A stretch of 64,000 bases of DNA from Torymus aiolomorphi. Lineage: Eukaryota > Arthropoda > Insecta > Hymenoptera > Torymidae. Location: positions 245,886,930-245,950,929 of the forward strand of contig CM070874.1 in the NCBI GenBank assembly GCA_036365515.1. The letters are read 5' to 3'. How positions within the stretch are numbered: the stretch's first letter is position 1; each line of letters starts with the position of its first letter. Below the pieces are notes generated by a model. The model saw nothing but the letters and a program-made list of their open reading frames with translations. It was not told the origin of the DNA and searched no databases. A program made the position numbers and the translations under genes. Below are positions 33,830 through 45,616 of this stretch, piece by piece.

Positions 33830-35140
33830 GTTTCTAAAACGAGCTGTAAATTATAAAAGTACGTCAACTCGTGTAACTATTTGGAACTAATCCTATATAG
33901 ATAATCAAGAAGATATAGTGGTTGAACGTGAACTAGATCTTCCACCCGAGCCACCACATCTCGGTCAGGGGTTTAATGATCCTGGTGATGTACCTCTACG
34001 CGTGGAAGACGCGCTCCTACCTGAACCACCACGAATAGACATACCACCAGAAGGTAAGTTGTAATCAATATAATATGTATAATCAATAATTTGAAATTAA
34101 TCTGTAACCTTTTCATTCCTAAATTATTTTTAATTATTTTCAAGTGTTACGTTTTCATTATTAAAAAATCTATTGTAAAATTCAGGGGCTGAATTGAAAA
34201 GTTTTTGTTCAAATAATAGTTGTACTTAAGATCTTTAAGATTATAACTGTATATGTTAATTTATTATATAATGCACAAAACTTTATAAAACTTTTATAGA
34301 TAGAATAAAAAGTTCGTGTGCCATATGGTTAAAACGGGAGCGAAGGGTTAAACGATTTCGATATAATTTCGTTAAATATAATCTCAATGGAAATATTAAA
34401 TTCATTATCTACAAGCTGGCTTCATATAAATGTCCTTAATCTGTTCAATGTGTTGTTAATATATGTACGAACGCGATTTACATATTCGTCTATCGAGATA
34501 TTATTGGAATGATTTATACAATTTAAAGATTCATCATTCGAAATAGTTTAGTTTATAAAATGACCTGTAAATTATAAAAATACGTCAACTCATGTAACTA
34601 TTTCAAACTAATCCTGTATAAATAATCCAGAAGATATAGCTGTTGAAAGAGAATTCGGTCAGGGAATTCATCCTGGTGATGTGCCTCTACACGTGGAAGA
34701 CGCGCTCCTACCTGAACCACCACTACCACCACGAATAGACATACCACCAGAAGGCAAGTTGTAATCAATATAATATGTATAATCAATAATTTGAAATTAA
34801 TCTTTAACCTTTTCATTCACAAATTATTTTAAATTATTTTCAAGTGTTACGTTTTCATTATTAAAAAATCTATTGTAAAATTCAGAGGCTGAATTGAAAA
34901 GTTTTTGTTGAAATAATAGTTGTACTTAAGATCTTAAAGATTATAACTGTATATGGTAATTTATTATATAATGCATAAAACTTTATAAAATTTTTATAGA
35001 TAGAATAAAAAGTTCATGTGCCATATGGGTACAACGGGAGCGAAAAGGTTAAACAATTTCGATATAATTTCCTTAAATATAATCTCAATGAAAAGATTAA
35101 ACGCATTGTTTACAAGCATGGGTCTGAAGTTTGCATCATT
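33830..35140. repeat. about 710-bp tandem duplication containing an exon
   Basis: 33830-34430 and 34540-35140 are diverged direct copies. They share the exon-like segment CCTGGTGATGT-CCTCTAC, the downstream TTGTAATCAATATAATATG, GTTTTTGTT-AAATAATAGTTG and the ATTTCGATATAATTT segment. The first copy lacks about 300 bp present after the second. Confidence 0.8.
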
Positions 35141-38100
35141 GGAATGCAACGAAATAATGTTTTACAATTAATTAAAGTGAGTAGACAGTAACATTTTTAT
35201 GTAAACCTTTTTCATTAAGTTATTTTATAGTATAAAATACTAAATCTTCAGGCGAAGCCAAAATTAATCCATATAACTTTGAAGTAAAATCTTAAGGTGA
35301 TGTTAAATACCGACATAATTTTCAAACGAGTACATCTCACGAAAATACCAATAGAATCACTCAAAAAATGTTGTTTTCCGAATAAACGCCTGAATGTTGA
35401 TTGAAAAAATATTAAAATTCACGGTTTCACATGGCCTTAATCTGTTCAATGAGTTGTTAATACATGTGCAGTTCTCATGAAAGTGGCGAAAAAATCCGAA
35501 ATCACGATTTGAAACATTTTTTTCGAGCACACTTTCAGCGCGTGATTTTTCTTGTTTATTATAGTACATAAAATAAAGATCAGCCATTGTACAGCGTCCA
35601 TCGAGTGAACTACTTTTTCGAGAGCATTTTATACTTTTTGGAAAAATGGGCAAAAAGGTCCTCCTCTTCAAATCTTAGCCATTTAGCCCAGAACCGATCA
35701 ACTCAAAGTTTCAACAAAGAAATTGAAACTTGAAAAAAAAAGCTTTCATTCTCTTCTTTTAAATTTGAAAAATGTCGATTCCTTCAAAAGTTATGGGGGG
35801 GGGGGGGGGTTGAAGTTGGAGTTCGAAAAGGCATAAAAATGCAGAAATCGCATAAATCGGAAGCGCCGACTTTAAGAGCATTTTTATGCCTTTTCGACCT
35901 TCAACTTCAAACCCTTATAACTTTTGAAGGAACCAATATTTTTCAATTTTCAAAAAGGGAATAAAAGCTCTTTCTTCTAGTTACAATTTCTTTATTGAAA
36001 CTGTGAGTAGATCGGTTCTGGGGTGAATGGCTGAAGTTTGAAGAGGACTTTTTTGCCATTTTCTTAAAAAGTATAAGTTGCTCTAAAAAAAGTAGTGCAC
36101 TTGATGGACGCTGTACTACGACGAAACTTCATTTTATATACTACTATAATAAACCAGTAATACTACGGCGAATCTTCATTTTATATACTATAATAAACCA
36201 AAAAAATCATGCACCCAAGGTGTGTTCGAAAAAAATGTTTTAAATCGTGATTTCGGGTTTTGTCACCATTTTCATGAGAATTGCACATATATACGAACAC
36301 GATTTACGTCTGTGTATCGAGATCTTATCCCCGAAATATCGATCTTCCATTAACAATATAATCTTCTGAAAGCATAAATAATTACTAGAACAAATTCTTA
36401 TTCGTGTACGATTAATTGAATTTTTTTACTGTAAATATTTAACCTTATTGTCGATGTTTGCCGGCCTCATATCACCGGGCAGTTTGCCAAAATTTTTCGT
36501 ACATTGTAATTGTAATTTGTTGTGCAGAATAACATCATATTTTTATCATTAAAAAGTCTCATGGAAAAAAAATAAATTTTTTAATTTAATCCAATAAAAA
36601 AGTAATTTTACCTGAACAATATCCGGTTACTTGAAAAATATCTCGAAAATATATTTTTGAGCGGTTGAACAAAAGGAAATCTCAAAAACAATATCCTCTC
36701 TTAAAAAGGTGATAGATGAAATCTGTCATCACAATAAGACTGACTTGATTGGTGGTTGTTGACTCGTTTGATTGGTCCATATAGAATAGGCGCCAAAATC
36801 TAATATGTTTGAATTTTGAAGATTAAATTCTCTAGTTTGAGTATATAAAGCTGAATACTTAAAATTGGAAAAAAATGTCATTGTTTTATTTATCAAACGC
36901 TATTAAACAGTATAATTTAAACTGATTGGAACCAACATTTAAATTGAAACCAACATGATCATGTTCATGACCACATGATCGTGTCCATAACCGAAAATAA
37001 AAAAAATCATACGAGAGAAGTGCGTTCAATCTAGCTAGTTTAACTAAAGTACCGTGAATTTTAGATAATGGTCAAGATCACGAGCGTCATCACCTTAAGC
37101 ATACAAATGAAGGCAGAACGTTTTTTTCACTAAGGTCTCATTAAAAGATATATTAACAAAAAGATCTTGAATTAAAATCTCCCTCAATTATCTTACTTAC
37201 ACAATTACTGATGAGTGACGGATAGGTATTGTATAATTTATAGCAAATGTCTTTCTTGTAGTACCTCGTTCAACAAAGCGGCGAAGAAAGCAAAGGGAGA
37301 GAAAAAATCGAAAAAAAATAATGAGGATGCCAACACCAAACGATCCCGGGCAAGAAGACGCACAGAGGGCATCTACAAGTGCTAGACAAGAAATACTAGG
37401 TAATAACGATATATTACTAGTACATATTTTATAAAATAACTATGAGTACACTACCTATGAGTCACAGATGTTTCCCGAACTTTGAAATAAAATTTCAAAA
37501 TAAGATTTAAAAATATTCATATATCCTCAACAGTATACTGTAAACCTCAGAAAAAGTTAACTTGAAGACTTCTCCATAATTAATTAAGAATTATCACGAG
37601 CGATATTCCATTATTTTCTCCACGTAAATTTCAAATATCAAAACTCACTTTTAACCAAAGCTTCAGCAACATTATTGCACCTATTTTTATATGACCATAC
37701 ATAAAAGATATCATACAGTTTAAGTCAAATTCATTACTCACAGATATAAGTACTCGTAGTTAGTAAGTAGTCCATTGTAGATTAAAGTTATTTATCCAAC
37801 GTTACGATTAAGTACAGTATGATGAGATAGTAATTACCGAATAAAAATCTTGACCCCCAAAATGACAATAAACTTTATAGAACCTATAGAATAAAAAAAT
37901 ACACGGCGACCCTAGATCGATAAATTGCCAATAGCATACCGTCCGTATCATAACCGCATTAATTACACCGACACATATCTCGCACACTTTAGATTAACGG
38001 GTTATCGTGTCATTCGATTCCGCGAATGTCGTGACGATTAGGTACAGTACGATGAGGTAGTATAGCGCCGAAATTAGGTTCAAAGATCAGAATTTTTCGA

Positions 38101-41100
38101 ATTAATACTAGTTTTATTCAGGCTCATAGATAAGTTTCTACTCGCCGTAATTAATCGCAACATTGGTTCACGTAAGCCAATTTCGAATATTTTTATTTTC
38201 ATAGTTTTCATCGGTGCTCGCATTGTGGCCAGTGGACTGTCAGCAGTCCCTGGGGAGACAGTGCCCTACTCAGGCTTTGGAGGGAACGATAAAAACTTAT
38301 GGAATATAGTTACATACAATAGCTGTCTCTAGCGGTACTCGCGTTAACGACGTTTGAGAAAACGATACAGACAGTTTGTAGCCCGTTCTAGATTAAAGTT
38401 AATTATCCAATGTTACGATTAAGTACAGTACGATGAGGTAGTAATGACCGAAAAAAGATCTTGACTCGCAGTTCCCCCGAAATCACAATTAACATTATTG
38501 AACCTGTAGAATAAAAAAATACACAGCGTTCCCTGTTCGATAAAGTTCCAAGGCAGCAGCTACTTTAAGGCGGATTTTTACCCGGGATTTACTTTCAGTG
38601 TAACCTCGTGTTTTCCCTTGCCTTTCAGACGCAAATATGGGCGAATGCGAAGCAGTGTTAGGGGAATAGGAAGGTCGATAAGGTAGGTAGGCCGATCCGA
38701 TGCACTAGGCAGGGAACGCCGGCCTTACCGGCGGGGAGCTGATCCTGTAATATGGACCTTCTCCGGAGAGGCTTACTCTGGAAGACGGACCCGATGCCCC
38801 TCCGAGGGCAGAGAGTGTTGGCTTAACCAACACGGTGCGAGACTCAAATATGTCCTCACCGGAAATGTCTTCCAAGAGGGTTAAGAAGGAGGTAGGATAA
38901 TATGAGAGGGAAAATATTGAGGTCATAGGATTAGGCACTACTTCCACACCAAGGTGGTGTAACGCCCCCGTCAGCTGGGCAAATGGTCTGCGGCATAATA
39001 GTAAAAAAAAGAAAATTACACCGCCACCTTACACGCACACTTTATATTTACGGGTTATCGTGATATTCAGTCCGCGGATGTCGTGTCGATTGGGCACAGT
39101 ACGATGAGGTAGTGTAGCGCCGAAGTTACGTTGAAAGATCAGGTTTTTTCGAGTTAATACTAGTTTTATTCAGTATCATAGATAACTTTCTACTCGCCGT
39201 AATTAATCGCAACATTGGTTCACGTAAGCCAATTTCGAATATTTTTATTTTCATAGTTTTCATCGGTGCTCGCATTGTGGCCAGTGGACTGTCCGCAGTC
39301 CCTTGGGAGACAGTGCCCTACTCAGGCTTTGGATGGAACGATAAAAACTTATGGAATATAGTTACATACAATAGCTGTCTCTAGCGGTACTCGCGTTAAC
39401 GACGTTTGAGAAAACGATACAGACAGTTTGTAGCCCGTTCTAGATTAAAGTTAATTATCCAATGTTACGATTAAGTACAGTACGATGAGGTAGTAATGAC
39501 CGAAAAAAGATCTTGACTCGCAGTTCCCCCGAAATCACAATTAACATTATTGAACCTGTAGAATAAAAAAATACACAGCGTTCCCTGTTCGACAAAGTTC
39601 CAAGACAGCAGCTACTTTAAGGCGGATTTTTACCCGGGATTTACTTTCAGTGTAACCTCGTGTTTTCCCTTGCCTTTCAGACGCAAATATGGGCGAATGC
39701 GAAGCAGTGTTAGGGGAATAGGAAGGTCGATAAGGTAGGTAGGCCGATCCGATGCACTAGGCAGGGAACGCCGGCCTTACCGGCGGGGACCTGGTCCTGT
39801 AATATGGACCTTCTCCGGAGAGGCTTACTCTGGAAGACGGACCCGATGCCCCTCCGAGGGCAGAGAGTGTTGGCTTAACCAACACGGTGCGAGACTCAAA
39901 TATGTCCTCACCGGAAATGTCTTCCAGGAGGATTAAGAAAGAGGTAGGATAATATGAGAGGGAAAATATTGAGGTCATAGGATTAGGCACTACTTCCACA
40001 CCAAGTTGGTGGAAGGCCCCCGTCAGCTGGGCCAATGGTCTGCGGCATAATAGGAAAAAAAAGAAAATTACACCGCCACCTTACACGCACACTTTATATT
40101 TACGGGTTATCGTGATATTCGGTCCGCGGATGACGTGTCGATTGGGCACAGTACGATGAGGTAGTGTAGCGCCGAAGTAACGTTGAAAGATCAGGTTTTT
40201 TCGAGTTAATACTAGTTTTATTCAGTATCATAGATAAGTTTCTACTCGCCGTAATTAATCGCAACATTGGTTCACGTAAGCCAATTTCGAATATTTTTAT
40301 TTTCATAGTTTTCATCGGTGCTCGCATTGTGGCCAGTGGACTGTCCGCAGTCCCTTGGGAGACAGTGCCCTACTCAGGCTTTGGATGGAAAAATAAAAAC
40401 TTATGGAATATAGTTACATACAATAGCTGTCTCTAGCGGTACTCGCGTTAACGACGTTTGAGAAAACGATACAGACAGTTTGTAGCCCGTTCTAGATTAA
40501 AGTTAATTATCCAATGTTACGATTAAGTACAGTACGATGAGGTAGTAATGACCGAAAAAAGATCTTGACTCGCAGTTCCCCCGAAATCACAATTAACATT
40601 ATTGAACCTGTAGAATAAAAAAATACACAGCGTTCCCTGTTCGACAAAGTTCCAAGACAGCAGCTACTTTAAGGCGGATTTTTACCCGGGATTTACTTTC
40701 AGTGTAACCTCGTGTTTTCCCTTGCCTTTCAGACGCAAATATGGGCGAATGCGAAGCAGTGTTAGGGGAATAGGAAGGTCGATAAGGTAGGTAGGCCGAT
40801 CCGATGCACTAGGCAGGGAACGCCGGCCTTACCGGCGGGGACCTGGTCCTGTAATATGGACCTTCTCCGGAGAGGCTTACTCTGGAAGACGGACCCGATG
40901 CCCCTCCGAGGGCAGAGAGTGTTGGCTTAACCAACACGGTGCGAGACTCAAATATGTCCTCACCGGAAATGTCTTCCAGGAGGATTAAGAAAGAGGTAGG
41001 ATAATATGAGAGGGAAAATATTGAGGTCATAGGATTAGGCACTACTTCCACACCAAGTTGGTGGAAGGCCCCCGTCAGCTGGGCAAATGGTCTGCGGCAT

Positions 41101-42492
41101 AATAGTAAAAAAAAGAAAATTACACCGCCACCTTACACGCACACTTTATATTTACGGGTTATCGTGATATTCAGTCCGCGGATGACGTGTCGATTGGGCA
41201 CAGTACGATGAGGTAGTGTAGCGCCGAAGTAACGTTGAAAGATCAGGTTTTTTCGAGTTAATACTAGTTTTATTCAGTATCATAGATAAGTTTCTACTCG
41301 CCGTAATTAATCGCAACATTGGTTCACGTAAGCCAATTTCGAATATTTTTATTTTCATAGTTTTCATCGGTGCTCGCATTGTGGCCAGTGGACTGTCCGC
41401 AGTCCCTGGGAAGACAATGCCCTACTCAGGCTTTGGAGGGAACGATGAAAACTTATGGAATATAGTTACATACAATAGCTGTCTCTAGCGGTACTCGCGT
41501 TAACGACATTTGAGAAAACGATACAGACAGTCTGTAGCCTCTTCTAGATTAAAGTTAATTATCCAATGTTACGATTAAGTACAGTACGATGATGTAGTAA
41601 TGACCGAAAAAAGATCTTGACTCGCAGTTCCGCCAAAATCACAATTAACATTATTGAACCTGTAGAAAAAGTACACCTTCATCCCTGTTAAATAAAATAT
41701 TATCAGGATACTGTCCATACACTGAGAGAAAAGTTTTAGAAAATTACTGTACTGTCTCGTAAAGCTACCACAGACTGTAAAGACCCGAAAAATTACCATA
41801 CTTTACAGCAAATTTTACAATAGAGCATAGTAAATTTTCCTATATTTCTGGTAAAATTTCTTATAAAGTATGGTAATTTTTTGGGTTTTTACAGTCTGTG
41901 GTTCCGTTCCCTGCACAAGATGTTAATTTTATTGAACGTTTAGCACTTTTCGTGTACTCTTTTGTCAGTGTATCTTTAAGTAACCTTTTTAATTACGTCG
42001 ACATCTTGCTTGCACACTATAGATTTACGGATTATGATATCCTATCTCACGAATAACATATCGATTCTATATAGGACGATGAGGTAGCAGTAGTACGAGA
42101 AGGTTAGGTTAAACGTCCTGCTTTACTCGAGTAATTATTGGTTTTTTACATTATCACACATAACTTATTACTTACCGTAATTAGTCGTAACATGCTTTTA
42201 TATAAATCAATTTCCAATATTTTGAAATTCATGGTTTCATCGTTTCTTACACGCTTAATTTTGTATTCTTGTATTTATATAATCTATGTACTAATGCTTT
42301 CTAAACTTTACAGGTTCATGTCAAGTGTGCCATGGAAAAAATTTTGACCACGCATTCAGCCCGTGTGGTCATATAATTTGCGGCCAATGCGCCAAGAATA
42401 TTTTTGTTTGCGCCGGAAAAAATCCTTCAACCGACTCGATTTTGTGTTGGATATGTAGAGGAAAATGTACCCTGATTAAACTTTGTATTTAA
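33901..42492 (+). CDS. candidate spliced RING-finger gene (3' part)
   Basis: Exons proposed from sequence: 33901-34053 (acceptor TATATAG, donor GTAAGT), optional duplicated exon 34631-34753 (donor GCAAGT), 37262-37399 (acceptor CTTGTAG, donor GTAATA) and 42314-42492 (acceptor TTTACAG, stop TAA). All junctions are phase 1 and every exon is open. They read an acidic, proline-rich stretch (DLPPEPPHLGQG, LLPEPPRIDIPPE), a basic stretch (RSTKRRRKQRERKNRKK, likely nuclear signal), then a RING finger: CQVCHG, SPCGHIICGQCA, CWICRGKC, giving C-x2-C, C-x-H-x3-C-x2-C, C-x2-C. A C-terminal RING of IAP or Mdm2 type usually makes a ubiquitin ligase. The 5' exons were not found and splicing is unproven. Confidence 0.45.
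35009..35287 (+). CDS. candidate exon pair of unknown protein
   Basis: The frame is open from 35009 to a good donor (AAA-GTGAGT, exon end 35176). A 75-bp intron follows, ending CTTCAG, and then 35252-35287 ends in TAA. The joined reading includes RYNFLKYNLNEKIKRIVYK, GSEVCIIGMQRNNVLQLIK and AKPKLIHITLK. The phase at the junction is 0 and fits. It does not match the phase-1 junctions of the RING gene, so it would be an alternative 3' end or a separate gene. I do not recognise the product and chance remains possible. Confidence 0.25.
35460..36290. mobile_element. about 830-bp palindromic MITE
   Basis: Two arms (about 35460-35830 and 35860-36290) are inverted copies. They share GCACATGTATTAAC-side ends with TTCTCATGAAA, ATCACGATTT, CTTTTTGGCC-type and CTTTTGAAGG segments, and are separated by a G-run (35796-35809) and a short loop. 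The paralogous site near 34455 (GTTGTTAATATATGTACGAA) is empty, which shows this is an insertion. The right arm has an extra near-duplicate of about 35 bp around 36130-36190. Half copies sit in both arms of the giant element. Confidence 0.8.
36291..37261. other. probable intron of the candidate RING gene
   Basis: AT-rich sequence without recognised features. In the gene model it is the intron before the basic exon. Confidence 0.4.
37770..42310. repeat. tandem array, period 1052-1053 bp
   Basis: Landmark CGTTAACGACGTTTGAGAAA (ACATTTGAG in the last) recurs at 38343, 39396, 40448 and 41501. Full units are nearly identical; diverged partial units flank them at 37770-37960 and 41985-42310. The last diverged unit leads directly into the RING exon. 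The array therefore appears to be multiplied intron sequence just upstream of that exon. Each full unit contains CTTTCAG followed by a short open stretch (NMGECEAVLGE, stop) whose phase also fits. A minus-strand frame of 80-92 codons recurs in each unit, without known domain. Confidence 0.85.
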
Positions 42493-45400
42493 TTTAATTT
42501 ATTTAATTATATAATTATTATTATTATGAAGTATTAGTATTATTTATTTATTACTTATTTAATTTTTGTTAGTATTATTTTATGGAATTAAGAAATGATT
42601 ATATTTAAGTTCATGTATATTTTATATTTTAAAATTTTCTAAACTTCCGCTAAACTCTATACCGATAAATTCTACACATATAAACTCTACACCGATAAAC
42701 TCTACACAGATAACCTCTACACAGACAATCTCTACATAGATAAACTCTACACAGATAAACTCTATACAGATAAACTCCATACAGATAAACTCTACACAGA
42801 TAGACTCCACACAGATAGACTCCACACAAAGTAACTCACCACTGAGAGGTTAAACACAAATTTAATTCATAATATTTAGAGTTTGTACACGAGTAAATGT
42901 GAACACTGAAATTTTTAACACAAGCAAAGGTCTGCACCGAGAAATTGATCATCGAGAAATTGGTCTCAAAATCAAGTAATTCAAATGCCATTCAGCGAAA
43001 TATTTATGTAGAAACTGCAAACTTTGTAAAATGATAGATAATAATGTAACGGAGGGAAATGCAGTCCTGGCTTTCCGTAATATTGTTTTTACTAATTGTT
43101 ATAGGCAAATTACTTATTTTTTTGTCTGCTATATTGTGGCGCGAAATTTGAATTTTTAATTGACTTTCGGACCCCTTAAATCGATATAATCAACATTACA
43201 ACTTTTCATTTGCTTAAGTTACACAAATAATCACCCACGCACACATACAGACGTACACCCGAAGGAAGTTAATTCTTGTGGAACGTGCCTGGTAAATTTA
43301 AAATTCTGCAATCTCATTGGATAATTGAAGTATAAACATTAACTCTAAGTTGGAAACGTCCAATGACATCGCAGGATTTTAAAATTGACTATGCACGTTC
43401 TACAAGAATCAACTTCCCTCGGGTGTACACGCACAACTTGACGAAACGAAAACATTAGGATGGAAGATACTTTCTCGCTCCTATCACACCATGTTGATTG
43501 CACTAGCATGTTTTTGTTTGCTATTTCATTCGTTGTATATCATTTATGAAGTTATTGTAAAAAAATTTTGAATAAAATTATTTCTGATTATGAATTGGCT
43601 GTACTTACTTAATAATTTCGGTTTTTTATAGTGTTGTTATAGTTTTATTGCCATGTTAATCTTTTTTATTTTATGTCAGTAGCCCTGCTTTATTATAAGA
43701 TATAAGCAACTTGATTATAACTTTCTTGACATACCGATTTATATTTATAATTTTAGCAATTTGTGGAGTTCGTATATTTATGTGTAAAGCCGAATTAGTA
43801 TACAAATGTTAATTAAATATGACTTACCTTGTTACTTATGTTGTTTATTGTTCGTATTTTCAAATATCTGAATCTTATTATTGCTCCTACTGTACGTTAG
43901 TATATAATATTTCATCATTCGATGTCATGGTTACCAATTTTGTAATTAATGAATCAGCGTGGCTGATTGGCACCAATATGAGAGCAAAAATAGAGCGACT
44001 TTAGAAGAATCAAAAAATATTAATGAATGTTGTATAAGTGATGGGAATCTAAAATGTTAATGTTAAGCCAAAAAAAGTCTATAAACGTTCATTAAATTTT
44101 ATAACAGTATACGGAACTTATATTTATCATCCCAATACAACCCTAGATAAATTCAATTTCCTCAACCTGAAAGTTGAAAAAAGTTTTGTGGGAACATTAA
44201 CATTATAGATTCGGAAAAACTTGTGATGTGAAGTTGTGGTATTTAAGTTGTGGCGTTAACTTTTCATATTCAAGTTCCCTCACAATTTGGATTTGAAATT
44301 TTTAGGTCTTACGTGATTGATTCTTCATAACACTGTACACTCAAAAACATCAGAGAGAAGGCACGTACAAATACTGGCAGTGTAGCTCTATCCACGTTTC
44401 GCAGAACGTCTCGTCCAATTTTGGGAGAATAATTATCCCTAACGGATGTTTAGGCGAGGTTTATGAGAGTTTTGCGCGCCATCTACCAGTCGTTTACCTT
44501 GATAACGGTACACTCAGTCGCTCGTTTTGGGAGAAATTTTACTCTAAAAATAACGTCGCGTAACTCCACCTGACATTGGGGCAGCGACTTTCTCAAGTGG
44601 AAGACTCGCCCTCTCAAATGTTTTTCAGTGTACGCATATGTGCAATTCTTTTTTCAAGTGACGGCAAAACCCGAAATTACGATTTAAAAAATTTGTTTCG
44701 TGCACATCTACTTAACCAGGTTTTTCTCGTTGTTTGTATATATAAAATGAAGGTCCGCAGTTGTACAGCGTCCATCAAGTGGACTACTTTTTCTCGAGCA
44801 ACTTATGCTTTTCAAGAAAATGGCAAAAAAAGTCCTCTTCAAACTTCAGCCATTTACAGAACCGATCGACTCAAATTTTCAGAAAAGAAATTGAAGCTAA
44901 AAAGAAAGATCTTTCATTTCCTTTTGTGAAAATGAAAAAATGTCAATTCCTTCAAAAGTTATAAGGCTTTGAAGTTGAACGTCGAAAAGGCATAAAAATG
45001 CTCTCAAAGTCGGCGCTACCGATTCCTACGATTTTTGCAAGTAGTACTTTCGGCCAGGGTATGGTGAAAATATAATTTTAACATATAAAACCCTACATAG
45101 ATAAATTCTACACAGATAAACTCTACACAGATATTCTCTTCTTGGAAAATGATGAAAACAATAAAGAAATAAATAATGATAAACTCTACACAGATAAACT
45201 CCACACAGATAAACTGTACACAGATAGACTCCGCACAGAAGAAGTCGCCACTGAGAAGTTAAACACATATTTAATTCATAATATTGAGAGTTTGTACACG
45301 AGTAAATGTGAACACCGACATTTTTAACACAAGCTAAGGTCTACACCGAGAAATTGATCACAGCAATGAATTGGATATGTTTAATTAAACACAGTTTAAA

Positions 45401-45608
45401 TCTACACCTTTTAAATAAACACAGCAGAAAATCTCTACTGATAAACTCTACACCATGTGTAGATTTAGTCCGTGTTCAACTATCCATGTGGTCATTTAAT
45501 CAGTGTACACTTTGTTATGATTATCGATGTGTATAACATATCAGTGTTCAAATTATCTCGTGTAGAGGCTATGTGTAGACCTTAAATGTGCACAATATCA
45601 CTGGTACC
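41315..45608. repeat. giant element, right terminal inverted repeat (about 4.3 kb)
   Basis: Inverted, nearly identical copy of 15568-19863. It contains, from the inside out, the end of the 1052-bp array, the intact RING exon (42314-42492), the 15-bp tandem repeat (42643-42831), the copy of the subterminal region, the hairpin (43253-43428), the half MITE (44596-45016) and the subterminal repeats (45081-45576). The inner end adjoins array units, while the left arm's inner end adjoins a TTAA palindrome arm. The two junctions therefore differ. Confidence 0.9.
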
Positions 45609-45616
45609 AAAGAAAT
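45609..45616. repeat. 8-bp target site duplication, right copy
   Basis: AAAGAAAT immediately after the right end (CACTGGTACC). It is identical to 15560-15567. One copy is needed to restore the element B reading frame. Confidence 0.9.

Larger units (their letters stand above)
15568..45608. mobile_element. 30,041-bp giant terminal-inverted-repeat element
   Basis: Bounded by complementary ends starting GGTACCAGTGATATTGTGCA and by an 8-bp duplication. The arms (15568-19863 and 41315-45608) are nearly identical inverted copies. The interior holds a candidate RING-finger gene, a 1052-bp tandem array, an AT-rich duplicated block and several younger insertions. No transposase, integrase or polymerase gene belonging to it was recognised, so mobility would be in trans. 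Long arms, subterminal tandem repeats, 8-bp duplications and carriage of an intron-containing gene recall Mutator-like or foldback elements. hAT and P superfamilies also make 8-bp duplications. Superfamily is unassigned. Confidence 0.85.

Noticed and set aside
39757..40035. 80-92-codon minus-strand gene in each 1052-bp unit
   Set aside because: The frame is conserved only because the array units are nearly identical. It has no recognised domain and lies antisense to the candidate gene intron.
15568..45608. Giant element as a Polinton/Maverick or other virus-like giant transposon
   Set aside because: The target duplication is 8 bp rather than 6 bp. I see no DNA polymerase B, retroviral-type integrase, packaging ATPase or capsid gene in the interior.
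15568..45608. Alternative boundaries with CAGTG tips and a 4-bp GTAC duplication
   Set aside because: GTAC would match only because it is palindromic. This model does not restore the element B reading frame, whereas the AAAGAAAT model does, with correct length against the homolog.
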